NCBI GenBank assembly: GCA_965226435.1
Contig: CBDDCY010000006.1
Span: 1-64,000, forward strand
DNA length: 64,000 nucleotides
Source: UBA6623 sp965226435
GTDB lineage: Bacteria > Acidobacteriota > Terriglobia > Bryobacterales > UBA6623
Direction of reading: 5' to 3'
This document shows positions 34,328 to 42,863 of this stretch, in pieces (the stretch's first letter is position 1; each line of letters starts with the position of its first letter). Below the pieces are notes generated by a model. The model saw only the letters and a list, made by a program, of their open reading frames with translations, was not told where the DNA came from and did no database searches. A program made the translations under genes and the position numbers.

Positions 34328-35431
34328 ATGCGAATCGAGCGCATACTCGTCTACCAAGTCGACCTGCCTTTGCACGAGGGCGCCTACAACTGGTCGGGTG
34401 GGAAGTCGGTTTCGGTTTTCGACAGCACGATTGTCTCGGTCGAAACCGACCAGGGCCTCACCGGCCGCGGGGAAGTCTGCCCGCTGGGGCCGGCCTACCT
34501 GCCTTCCTATGCCGCCGGAGCCCGGGCGGGCATCGCCGAACTCGCGCCGCGACTCATCGGTCTCGACCCCACCCAACTCGGCGTTTTAAACCGCCGCATG
34601 GATCAAGCCCTCAAGGGCCATCCCTACGTTAAGTCGGCCCTCGACATGGCTTGCTGGGATATCTTCGGGCAAGCCTGCGGCAGACCGTGCTGTGAGTTGA
34701 TGGGCGGGCGTTGGGGCGACGATTTCGTTCTCTATCGCGCGATCTCGCAACAGGCGCCGGACCAAATGGCCGAGCGAGTAGCCTTCTATCGCGCGCAAGG
34801 TTATCGGCGCTTTCAGCTTAAGGTCGGCGGCGATGTCGAAACCGATATCGCGCGCATCCGGGCGGCCCGCGAAGTTCTCGAGCCGGCCGACATCCTCGTT
34901 GCCGACGCCAACACAGGTTGGCTGCCCCACGAGGCGGCGCGCGTGGTGCGCGGGGTGCGCGACGTCGATGTCTACATCGAGCAGCCCTGTCTGCGTTACG
35001 AAGATTGCCTGTCGCTGCGGCGGCGCGGCGATCACCCCTTCGTGTTGGATGAAACGATCGACGGTATCGACGCCCTGCTGCGCGCAAGTGCCGATCACGC
35101 CATGGACGTCGTCAACCTCAAGATCAGCAAGCTCGGCGGGCTGACCAAGACCGTGCAGGCAAGGGATCTGTGCGTCTCGCTCGGAATCGCCATGACCATC
35201 GAGGATGCCTGGGGAGGCGACATCGTAACCGCCGCCATCGCGCACCTAGCGCACAGCACGCCGCCGGAGTTTCTCTTCACCTCGACCGACTTCAACAGTT
35301 ATGTAACCGTGAAGACCGCCGAAGGCGCACCCGAACGTGCTAACGGTCGCTTGGCGGCGTCGACCGAGCCCGGCCTGGGAGTGCGGCCTATCGCGGAGGT
35401 TTTGGGGAAGCCGCTGGCGGAGTTTTCGTAG
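34328..35431 (+). CDS. Enolase-superfamily hydroxyproline-type dehydratase/epimerase
   Basis: 367 residues of the mandelate racemase group. Catalytic features: K165 (FQLKVGGD), D193 and N195 (VADANTGW), E218 (IEQPC), D241/E242 (VLDETIDG), K265 (NLKISKLGGLTK) and TIEDAWGGDIVTAAIAHLAHS. Two opposed lysines plus the EDAWGGD signature match cis-3-hydroxy-L-proline dehydratase and 4-hydroxyproline-betaine 2-epimerase. The next gene, convergent with an 8-base gap, is an ornithine-cyclodeaminase-family protein, which includes the reductases for the dehydratase product (1-pyrroline-2-carboxylate). I favour the dehydratase, without proof. Confidence 0.85.
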   Translation: MRIERILVYQVDLPLHEGAYNWSGGKSVSVFDSTIVSVETDQGLTGRGEVCPLGPAYLPSYAAGARAGIAELAPRLIGLDPTQLGVLNRRMDQALKGHPYVKSALDMACWDIFGQACGRPCCELMGGRWGDDFVLYRAISQQAPDQMAERVAFYRAQGYRRFQLKVGGDVETDIARIRAAREVLEPADILVADANTGWLPHEAARVVRGVRDVDVYIEQPCLRYEDCLSLRRRGDHPFVLDETIDGIDALLRASADHAMDVVNLKISKLGGLTKTVQARDLCVSLGIAMTIEDAWGGDIVTAAIAHLAHSTPPEFLFTSTDFNSYVTVKTAEGAPERANGRLAASTEPGLGVRPIAEVLGKPLAEFS

Positions 35432-35439
35432 CTACGTAG

Positions 35440-36429
35440 TCACCAGTCAACTTCACGGCCCAGCTTGTGCGTTCGAGCATTCTCGAGCGCTTGTTGAGCG
35501 GCGGCCGCGTCTTGGATGGCCAAACCCACTGACTTGAAAAACGTGATTTCGTCGGGCGCCGAACGTCCCTCGGCGCGACCCAGCAACAGCTCTCCGAGTT
35601 CGGCGTGAATCGCGTCGGCTTCGATGCGCCCCGCGCGGATCGGCTGGATCAAATCTCCCGCTTCTTCAAGGGCGGCTTTGCGTTGGTCCACCACAAGTAG
35701 CGAGCGCTCGACGGTCTCGGGCGGGATCTCGGCCACCTCGGGACGAAACGAACCAATCGCGTTGATATGGACTCCCGGCGACAAATCCGAGTCGCGAAAT
35801 ACCGGCCTTCGCGAAGTCGTCGCCGTCGCGATAATGTCGGAACCCGTGACCGCCGCCGCCGGGTCGGTGGTCGGCTCGACATCGTCCGGGATGGGGCCGA
35901 CGCCCGCGACTTGATCGGCGAACGCACGGGCCTTTTCGATCGACGGGTGGCAGACCCGCACGGCATCGATGGGGCGCACGGTACACACCGCTTCGAGTTG
36001 CGTCTTGGCTTGCGGACCGGTTCCAAAAACCGTTGCCACGCGGCTTTCCGGGCGCGCGAGTAGATCAGTCGCCAAGCCCGAAACGGCGCCGGTGCGAATT
36101 GCCGTCAAAGTCGCCCCTTCCAGTTGTGCCGTCACGCGGCCGGTCTCGGCATCGAGGACCGAAACCAGTGCGTGAATGGTGGGCAAACCGCGCTCGCGAT
36201 TGCGCGGGAAAACGGACACAACCTTGACGGTGAGGGCGGGGAAGTCGCCTTCACCGACCCGGGCGGGCATGACGAGAGTTATTCCTTGGTGCGCGGCGAT
36301 CGTCAGCGATGAGCGAGCAGGCAGTTCGACCTCGCCGGCCGCCAGCGCTAGAAAGGCCCGCTTCATGGCTTCGATGGCTTGGACCATCGGCAAGGCTTTT
36401 CGGACTTCTTCGGCGTTGAGGAGGAGCAT
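35440..36429 (-). CDS. Ornithine cyclodeaminase / mu-crystallin family (pyrroline-2-carboxylate reductase-like)
   Basis: 329 residues. Features: FPALTVKVVSVFPRN (substrate Lys), LEGATLTAIRTGAVSGLATDLLA, dinucleotide-binding VATVFGTGPQAKTQLEAV, and VHINAIGSFRPEVAEIP, all typical of the OCD/mu-crystallin family. GSFRPEVAEIP is more like the reductase and alanine-dehydrogenase branch than true ornithine cyclodeaminase. Together with the enolase-type gene it could convert cis-3-hydroxyproline to proline. Biochemistry should be regarded as inferred from context. Confidence 0.85.
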   Translation of the reverse strand: MLLLNAEEVRKALPMVQAIEAMKRAFLALAAGEVELPARSSLTIAAHQGITLVMPARVGEGDFPALTVKVVSVFPRNRERGLPTIHALVSVLDAETGRVTAQLEGATLTAIRTGAVSGLATDLLARPESRVATVFGTGPQAKTQLEAVCTVRPIDAVRVCHPSIEKARAFADQVAGVGPIPDDVEPTTDPAAAVTGSDIIATATTSRRPVFRDSDLSPGVHINAIGSFRPEVAEIPPETVERSLLVVDQRKAALEEAGDLIQPIRAGRIEADAIHAELGELLLGRAEGRSAPDEITFFKSVGLAIQDAAAAQQALENARTHKLGREVDW

Positions 36430-36502
36430 GGTTGGTGATGGGAAGCGTTTGTGGCTTCGCCGCCGTTCTTGCGGCGAAGTTTATCGCACACCGCTTCCTT
36501 AC

Positions 36503-36621
36503 GGGCTGTGAAAAAACGGTTTGAAAAAATGGAGACTGTCCCAAGCGCCGACCGAATAAGTCCATTGAATCAATAACCGCATCCGGCGCGAAGTGGACTG
36601 TCCCCTATTTTTTCACAGCCC
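36503..36621. mobile_element. 119-bp MITE with 14-bp TIRs and 5-bp duplication
   Basis: GGGCTGTGAAAAAA at 36503-36516 and its exact complement at 36608-36621. CTTAC flanks both sides (36498-36502 and 36622-36626). Inside the ends a second pair of similar words (ggagactgtccc / ggactgtcccc) occurs. No coding capacity. The right duplication contains the stop codon of the NSS transporter gene (complement of 36623-36625). The element was presumably moved by a transposase in trans; none with matching ends is in the window. Confidence 0.8.
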
Positions 36622-36622
36622 C

Positions 36623-38215
36623 TTACGCTCGCGGCTCGGTTTGGGATCTGTCCGCCTTGGCCGCCGGCTCATGAGGCGGTGTTGCTTTTCTCACGATCCA
36701 GCTATTCAGCGCGATCAACACGGCGAAGGCAATTCCCAATTGGAACAACACGGTGCCGACATTAAATACGTTTTCCGGGTCAAAAGGCCGCAGCCATCCC
36801 GCCGGATCGTCCAACCGCGATTGATAGAGGAACCAGCCCAGCAAGAAAACGGCTTCGAACGGGACCAATACGGCGATCACGACGTCCCACCAACGGCCCA
36901 CGCGAATGTCGGAATGTTCGTGATTCAAGTGCTCGGCACGAAACCGTGCCACGCCGTGTCCGATCACCGCGATCGAGAAGAACAATCCCGACAACATCAG
37001 CGCCACGCTCCAAACCCAGTCCTGGTTGTCGAGCACCCCCATCCACAACGCCGACGGCAAACCGAGTAACAGCGATGTCACTCCCACGATGCGAATCGCC
37101 TTGGCCCGCTCCATTCCCGCATCCACTAATGACCGCGTAAACACTTCGACCATCGAAACCAGACTCGTGAAGGCGGCGAAACTCAGCGCCAAAAAGAACA
37201 GCAGCATGAAAAACCGCCCGAACGCCAAGGTGCTGAACAAGTGCGGCATCCAAATGAAGGTGATCCCCGTATTGCCTTCCGAGAAGATCGTTTCCTGCAG
37301 CAATTCCGGAGAAAACTCCCGGCCCGCGGCTACGGCTTCACCGAGCGTACCCAACCCTTCCAAGACCCCTGGATTCACGGCCGCTTCATCGATCAATTGG
37401 GGAACCGCTGAAAACACCGTGCAAAACACCATGATCGCCGCCAGCAGTGAAATCACATTGTTCGCCGCCGGTAGCAGGAAGGCGTTGAGCGCCGTATCCT
37501 CGTCGCGCCGAAGATACACCGCGTAACAAAGAACCAACCCCCATCCGGCGCCCGTGTCCCAGGCATTTTGCACCAGCGCCTCGATCCAGATGCGCGGCTC
37601 GGTCAGGTTCGCCCAATCGACCGTAAACAGATAGGTCAGCCCCTCGCCGGCGCCAGGCAACATGACCGCCCGAACCGTCAAGATCACTACCAGCACAATT
37701 AGCGCCGGCATTAGGATAAACCCCACGCGCTCGATCGCTCGCACTCCCCGCGCCACCACCAGCACCGCCGCGCCGATCATCACGACGTGCATCGCGGCCG
37801 GCTCATAAGATGCCGTGAAGTCGTTCCAGAAAACTCCCGGCGTCGTCCCGGACACCTCACCCGTCAACGAGGCCGCCATGTAGCGCAGCGTCCAGCCGGC
37901 CACGACGGAATAGTAAAAGCTGATGGCGGATGTCACCACCACGCAAAAAGCGCCCATCCAAGCCCAGCGCGGCCCCAGCACTTCGATAAATGTTCTGATC
38001 GGCCCCGATCGCGTCTTGCGTCCCAATCCGAACTCGACCAGCACCAGCGGAATCGACCACAGCAGCAAAAAGACGATCCATGCGACCAGGAATTCGCCGC
38101 CGCCGTTCTTGGCCGCGATGCGTGGGAAGCGCCAGATATTACCGGTGCCCACCGCCATGCCGAGCATGGCCAGCATCATTCCGAGCCGCGAGTTAAATGT
38201 CTCTCGGTTTGCCAT
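36623..38215 (-). CDS. Sodium-dependent transporter, NSS (SNF) family
   Basis: 530 residues, about twelve transmembrane helices. The N-terminus FNSRLGMMLAMLGMAVGTGNIWRFPRIAAKNGGGEFLVAW carries the NSS signature (GxGNIWRFPY-like, Na+ sites in TM1), then PLVLVEFGLGR, FYYSVVAGW and the TM6-8 segments. Transporters of this family (LeuT, TnaT, MhsT) take up amino acids with sodium. Its neighbourhood (hydroxyproline-type enolase, OCD-family reductase) makes proline, hydroxyproline or a betaine a reasonable substrate. The MITE sits at its stop codon. Confidence 0.92.
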   Translation of the reverse strand: MANRETFNSRLGMMLAMLGMAVGTGNIWRFPRIAAKNGGGEFLVAWIVFLLLWSIPLVLVEFGLGRKTRSGPIRTFIEVLGPRWAWMGAFCVVVTSAISFYYSVVAGWTLRYMAASLTGEVSGTTPGVFWNDFTASYEPAAMHVVMIGAAVLVVARGVRAIERVGFILMPALIVLVVILTVRAVMLPGAGEGLTYLFTVDWANLTEPRIWIEALVQNAWDTGAGWGLVLCYAVYLRRDEDTALNAFLLPAANNVISLLAAIMVFCTVFSAVPQLIDEAAVNPGVLEGLGTLGEAVAAGREFSPELLQETIFSEGNTGITFIWMPHLFSTLAFGRFFMLLFFLALSFAAFTSLVSMVEVFTRSLVDAGMERAKAIRIVGVTSLLLGLPSALWMGVLDNQDWVWSVALMLSGLFFSIAVIGHGVARFRAEHLNHEHSDIRVGRWWDVVIAVLVPFEAVFLLGWFLYQSRLDDPAGWLRPFDPENVFNVGTVLFQLGIAFAVLIALNSWIVRKATPPHEPAAKADRSQTEPRA

Positions 38216-38243
38216 CCGTTTCCCACGAGCCGCGGCGCGGCCC

Positions 38244-39062
38244 TCAACCCCCGTGGATCGTCACTTTTCGCACCATGATTTCCCAAAACCAGGCGCCGAA
38301 GAGCATCAGCGCCACGACCCAGAATGCCTGGAGCAGCAGCAAGCCCGCAAGCTCGCTGTCGGCCACTTTCCCTAGATAGATTCGCAGCGGCGTGTAGGCG
38401 ATGTGCTGAAACGGCAGGTAGGCGACGATGGTTCGTGCCGGCTCGGGGAACATTGTCATCGGAATCAACAACCCCGAGAGTAATTCCTGAGCGAAGAATT
38501 TCGCCCGCAGCAGTCCCAGAATCGATTTCATGCGAACCGCGAAACATCCGACGATGAAGTTGATCGCCCCGAAGAGCAAGACGCTCATTACCAGCGACAA
38601 CAGAAAGACCGCGAATGAGCCCGCTCCCGCCGGCGGTTGCACGGGAAAGATCAACGCGATGACGATCGCCGACGGCGTGGTCAGCAAGATCAATCGAAAC
38701 GTCGCCTCGCCGAAGGCACGTCCCAAATACATTGTCTGCACGCTGACGGGCTTCAACAAAGAAAGCGCGATCTTGCCCTCCAGCACATCCGCCGCCATAT
38801 TCTGATCGATGTTATTGAAATAGACGGAACGAATCACCCACCCCACCGCGACGTAGGTCACCATGTCCTCGAACGTGAAGCCGCGCGCGAAGTCGGGGTC
38901 GCCGGCATACAGCGCCTTCCAAATGAAGTAATACACCGTGACGTTAATCAGGTAGGTAACAATGCCGGTGTAATAGCGTAGGCGGAAGGCGAGAATATTG
39001 ACGAAACCGATGCGCGAGTAATCGACGTAATTCCGCAAACGGCCTGCGAGGGCGACACTCAT
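38244..39062 (-). CDS. ABC-2-type exporter permease
   Basis: 272 residues from ATG 39062 (MSVALAGRLRNYVDYSRIG), overlapping the stop of the ATPase gene by four bases (ATGA). Six predicted membrane segments; sequence of the ABC-2 permease group with FEDMVTYVAVGWVIRSVYFNNIDQNMAADVLEGKIALSLLKPVS and YLPFQHIAYTPLRIYLGK. In many genomes this type comes with two permease genes; here only one is present, followed after 28 bases by the NSS transporter gene. Confidence 0.88.
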   Translation of the reverse strand: MSVALAGRLRNYVDYSRIGFVNILAFRLRYYTGIVTYLINVTVYYFIWKALYAGDPDFARGFTFEDMVTYVAVGWVIRSVYFNNIDQNMAADVLEGKIALSLLKPVSVQTMYLGRAFGEATFRLILLTTPSAIVIALIFPVQPPAGAGSFAVFLLSLVMSVLLFGAINFIVGCFAVRMKSILGLLRAKFFAQELLSGLLIPMTMFPEPARTIVAYLPFQHIAYTPLRIYLGKVADSELAGLLLLQAFWVVALMLFGAWFWEIMVRKVTIHGG

Positions 39063-40078
39063 CGCCGCCCCGCGGCGGGTACGGCGTTGCCCAGATACAC
39101 ACGCCTTACGATGTCCTCGATCGATTCTTCCTCGATCAGGATGTCGCGGACGTCGATGCTCGAAACGACGCGCCGGATGATTTCTCCCGCGGTGTAGTCG
39201 TCTCGTGGAAATGACAGCCGACAAGTCAACTCGTCGAGATGCTCGGTCTCGACCCCGGGAAGGGCAAGATCCTTGATGGCGGCGGCTTGCTCTCGGTCAC
39301 GCAGCTCGAACTTCACTTGATTCTGCCGCCACAGCCTGCGTTTGAGTTCATCAAGCGGCCCGTCAAAGAGAATCCGGCCGCGATCGATGATCATCAGGCG
39401 TTGGCATAGTTCCTCGATGTCGGAGAGATCGTGGGTCGTTAGCAGAACCGTGGTGCCGAAGTCTCGGTTCACTTCCTTGAGGAAGAGCCGAATACTTTCC
39501 TTGGCCAGCAGGTCGAGCCCGATCGTCGGTTCATCGAGAAACAGCAACGGCGGGTTATGCAGCAAGGCGGCCGCCATGTCGCAGCGCATGCGCTCGCCGA
39601 GGCTCAGCTTGCGCACCGGCTGATGCAGGTAGCGGTTGAGTTCGAGAATCTCATCGAAACGCCGCATACGCGCTTCGTAGTCGGCGTCACTGATTTCATA
39701 GATGCGCTTGAGCAGCCGAAACGATTCGACGACGGCGATATCCCACCAAAGCTGTGTGCGTTGCCCGAAGACCACCCCGATCGTGCGGGTGTAGGCCATC
39801 CGTTGACGGTAGGGCTCGAAACCGTTGGCGAAGACTTTGCCCGCGGTAGGCACCAGGATGCCGGTCAGCATCTTAACCGAAGTGGATTTGCCGGCCCCGT
39901 TCGGACCGATGCAACCCACCATTTCGCCCGCTTCGACTTGGAACGAAATCTTGTCGACCGCGTCCAGGGTCGTGTATTCGCGCGAGAAGAGGTCGCGGAC
40001 CGCTCCCGAGAGCCCCTCTTTACGCTTGAATGTCCGGAATTGCTTGACGAGGTCAACAGCCTCAACGCGACCGAGCAT
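39059..40078 (-). CDS. ABC transporter ATP-binding protein
   Basis: 339 residues. Walker A GCIGPNGAGKSTSVKML, Q-loop VVFGQRTQLWWDI, signature LSLGERMRCDMAAALLHNPPLLFLDEPTIGLD with Walker B, and LLTTHDLSDIEELCQR (H-loop). The C-terminal ~90 residues form the accessory domain often seen in ABC-2 (DrrA/YhaQ-like) exporters. Transcribed with the permease. Cargo unknown. Confidence 0.95.
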   Translation of the reverse strand: MLGRVEAVDLVKQFRTFKRKEGLSGAVRDLFSREYTTLDAVDKISFQVEAGEMVGCIGPNGAGKSTSVKMLTGILVPTAGKVFANGFEPYRQRMAYTRTIGVVFGQRTQLWWDIAVVESFRLLKRIYEISDADYEARMRRFDEILELNRYLHQPVRKLSLGERMRCDMAAALLHNPPLLFLDEPTIGLDLLAKESIRLFLKEVNRDFGTTVLLTTHDLSDIEELCQRLMIIDRGRILFDGPLDELKRRLWRQNQVKFELRDREQAAAIKDLALPGVETEHLDELTCRLSFPRDDYTAGEIIRRVVSSIDVRDILIEEESIEDIVRRVYLGNAVPAAGRR

Positions 40079-40162
40079 CAGAGGCCCATTCTATCACCTG
40101 GCCGTAGCTGCTTAGTCTCCGGCGAGGACGGCTACAGCGGCAACCGGGACCGTCCGGCCCAA

Positions 40163-40537
40163 TCACGCGGCGGCCGATTCCTCGAACTTCTCGGCGAAAA
40201 CGTAGAATTTGAACATCGGCGTCTTCGAACCGACGCCCCATCGGTGGACGGTCCAATCGACCCGCAGGAACTTCACATCTGCGTGCTGCGAGAGATCGAA
40301 CAGAATCGAAGACGTACCGCGATAGAACTTCTGTGGAAAGGCTCGCGGTTTATTCTCGCCCCATTCCTCGCCGTCGGCCGATCCGAAAACGGAAATATCG
40401 AGGCTCTCTTGTTCGACGATGTCGGTGACGCCGAGTGTCAGCAACAGCATGTGCCCGGCGGCGTCGCCAAGTTCAACGGCCTCGCCGTTTCCGTTGGCGT
40501 CGATGGTCTGTTCGGGAATGATGAAGGCAGGGAGCAT
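40163..40537 (-). CDS. Conserved hypothetical protein
   Basis: 124 residues, strand-rich, no signal peptide or membrane segment: MLPAFIIPEQTIDANGNGEAVELGDAAGHMLLLTLGVTDIVEQESLDISVFGSADGEEW ... with an ending FKFYVFAEKFEES. The pattern resembles a beta-sandwich, and I have the impression of similar small proteins in acidobacteria. Function unknown. Stands alone between the ABC exporter and the BtuF-like gene. Confidence 0.6.
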   Translation of the reverse strand: MLPAFIIPEQTIDANGNGEAVELGDAAGHMLLLTLGVTDIVEQESLDISVFGSADGEEWGENKPRAFPQKFYRGTSSILFDLSQHADVKFLRVDWTVHRWGVGSKTPMFKFYVFAEKFEESAAA

Positions 40538-40714
40538 GGAGGTATCTCAAGGATGCAATGCGAAAACGCCTATTGTAGCAACAGACCTCGATTCCGTACC
40601 GCCAGGGTATGGGTCTTCGTTACGCGGCTACAGAGCCCCAGACCGCGAGGGAAGGGGTCAACCGGCGTGCGCCACAACTCCGGCGACACAGTGATTCGGC
40701 AACACGAACTCCTA

Positions 40715-41659
40715 TCACCTCGAAACCGGATACCCCCGCCAGCCGCTCCCCTCGTGCCCGAAGTGGAAAACTTTCGGATGGAGCACCTCGGCCAAGATCT
40801 CGAGCGACTCGACCAGACGCGGGCCGGGCCGGTTGAAGAATTGATTGCCGTCGGCGACATACACGCGCTCTTCTCGGACGGCCGCGAGATCGTTCCACTT
40901 CGGCTGCGCTTCGAGCAGCGCTAGGTCGGCGGCGGCGCGCTCCAGGTCATAGCCGCAGGGCGCGACGAAAACGACATCCGGATCACTCTCGACCAGATCG
41001 TCGTATTGCATCCAAGGGGAATGGCGTCCGGCTTCTCCGAATAGATTTTCCCCACCGGCGATCCGTACCAGCTCGGGCGTCCAATTGCCGGCGGCCATGA
41101 GCGGGTCAACCCATTCGACAACGGCAACCCGGGGCTTGTCATCGAGAGGTAGACGGCGCGCGCGGGATTCGATCCGCTCCACGCGTATCTGCAAGTCGGC
41201 CACCAGACGCTCGCCCGAACCCGTGGCGTCGAGTTCGGAGGCCAAGCGACAAATGTCGGCCCAAATATCGGTCATCGAATTGGGTTGCAACGAGACAATG
41301 CGGGCGTCGCAATCGGCGACCTCGCGGACGGCGCGCTCCACATCGGCCAGGCTCACGGCGCAGACTTCGCACTGCGCCTGCGTGACGATGTGAGTCGGCT
41401 TCAGTTCGCGCAAGCGTTCCGGAAAGACTTCGTAGACGCCGAGGGCGTCTTGGGCCCGCGAGCTTTGTTGCAACGATTTGACGCGCTCGTCGATTTCGCG
41501 ACTGCTGCCTGAAACATCGAACCGCGGCCGAGTGCATACCGGCAGCGAGGCGATCGATGCCGGGTAGTCGCACTCATGCGAGCGCCCCACCAGAAACTCC
41601 TCGAGTCCGAGCGCGCAAACCGTTTCAGTCGCCGAGGCGATCAGTGTGATGATGCGCAT
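40715..41659 (-). CDS. Cobalamin-binding BtuF-like protein without signal peptide
   Basis: 314 residues from ATG 41659 (MRIITLIASATETVCALG). Helical-backbone metal/cobalamin-binding fold: LVGRSHECDYP, VYEVFPERLRELKPTHIVTQAQCEVCAVS, VAVVEWVDPLMAAGNWTPELVRIAGGENLFG and VFVAPCGYDLERA. This is the soluble BtuF-like group, which lacks an obvious export signal and is usually annotated as cobalamin-binding protein. Either the true start lies a little upstream or the protein works in the cytosol. No btuCD next to it. Confidence 0.88.
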   Translation of the reverse strand: MRIITLIASATETVCALGLEEFLVGRSHECDYPASIASLPVCTRPRFDVSGSSREIDERVKSLQQSSRAQDALGVYEVFPERLRELKPTHIVTQAQCEVCAVSLADVERAVREVADCDARIVSLQPNSMTDIWADICRLASELDATGSGERLVADLQIRVERIESRARRLPLDDKPRVAVVEWVDPLMAAGNWTPELVRIAGGENLFGEAGRHSPWMQYDDLVESDPDVVFVAPCGYDLERAAADLALLEAQPKWNDLAAVREERVYVADGNQFFNRPGPRLVESLEILAEVLHPKVFHFGHEGSGWRGYPVSR

Positions 41660-41823
41660 GGGATTTCGTGTCGCCAAAGTACCTGCCGCCAAACTACCTT
41701 CAGCCTCGCGCTATTGTCGCGCACCATGGCGCCGGCACGCTAACCGGTGCGCATCAACCCCAACCAACCCTTCCCCAGCGGTCGGGGCTCTGTCGTTACG
41801 TTTCGAAGACACGGAACCCGGCG

Positions 41824-42717
41824 TCACGTCGCCCCGCTGCGTGGGTGATGCTTGTCGTAAACCTCGCGCAACCGCTCCCTGAGAACGTGCGTGTAGATCT
41901 GCGTCGTCGAAATGTCGGCATGCCCGAGCATCAACTGCAAGCTGCGCAAATCGGCGCCACGCTCCAGTAAATGGGTCGCGAAGCTATGCCGCAGCACATG
42001 AGGCGTCAGGCGCGTGGAAATTCCGGCCTTGAGCCCGTGGTTTCGTAATAGATGCCAAAAAGCTTGACGCGTCATCGGCCCGCCGCGCGCTGTGACGAAC
42101 AAATGTCCCGAGTGCTTCCTCTTGAGAATGGCCGCTCGATCTCGATCGAGATACGTCCCGATCGCGGTCAAGGCCTCCCTCCCCACCGGGACGATTCGCT
42201 GCTTGCCTCCCTTGCCCGTGACGCGCACAACGCCCATCTCGCGATTCAAGTGCAAGTGCTCGACCGATATCAATTCCGAGACGCGAAGCCCGGTGGCGTA
42301 GAGCAATTGCAACATAGCTCGATCGCGCGAACCCAGCGGCGTTGAGGCCGGGGGCGTCTCCAGCAAGCGGTCGACTTCTTCCAACGTGAGGAAGTTCGGC
42401 AGTTGCGCCGGCAACTTTGGGGAGACCAGTTCGGCGGCCGGGTTTTCCGTGATGCGCTGCTCGCGCAACAGGTGGAGATAGAAGTTTCGTACCGCGGCGA
42501 TATGCCGCGCGATCGACCGGGCGGCGAGCTTTTCGCGATACAGCGAATCAACGAACCCCCGCAAGTCGTCGCCGTCGGCCTCGAGCGGGGACCCGCCTTG
42601 CCCGGCGCAGTAGGCCGCCAGTCGATCCAGGTCCCGTCGATAGGCCGCGAGAGTGTTTTGAGCAAGGCCTTTTTCGACCCGGCAGTAGTCAATGTATTCT
42701 TGGATCGGCGCTTGCAA
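41824..42717 (-). CDS. xerD: Site-specific tyrosine recombinase XerD
   Basis: 297 residues, the usual Xer length. SAM-like N-terminal domain (IQEYIDYCRVEKGLAQNTLAAYRRDL), catalytic domain with the first Arg in LYATGLRVSELISV, then KGGKQRIVPVG, HVLRHSFATHLLERGADLRSLQLMLGHADISTTQIYTHV with the remaining R-H...H...Y residues. It acts with XerC at dif to resolve chromosome dimers. The IS1202-like copy B begins 51 bases upstream of the start and lies within the original promoter region. Confidence 0.95.
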   Translation of the reverse strand: MQAPIQEYIDYCRVEKGLAQNTLAAYRRDLDRLAAYCAGQGGSPLEADGDDLRGFVDSLYREKLAARSIARHIAAVRNFYLHLLREQRITENPAAELVSPKLPAQLPNFLTLEEVDRLLETPPASTPLGSRDRAMLQLLYATGLRVSELISVEHLHLNREMGVVRVTGKGGKQRIVPVGREALTAIGTYLDRDRAAILKRKHSGHLFVTARGGPMTRQAFWHLLRNHGLKAGISTRLTPHVLRHSFATHLLERGADLRSLQLMLGHADISTTQIYTHVLRERLREVYDKHHPRSGAT

Positions 42718-42750
42718 GGGTCAGATCAAAACCTTAGAAATCAATCACTT

Positions 42751-42767
42751 ATGATATAAGGTTCGGC
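42751..42767. repeat. 17-bp target duplication, left of IS1202-like copy B
   Basis: atgatataaggttcggc, exactly repeated at 44381-44397. Confidence 0.9.
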
Positions 42768-42863
42768 TGTTGAAGGGCGATGATAATGTCCCCTTGAGAG
42801 GGCGATAGAAATGTCCCCTAATCTAAGGCTCCGAAGGAGGAGCCTAGATTGGAGAGGACATGG

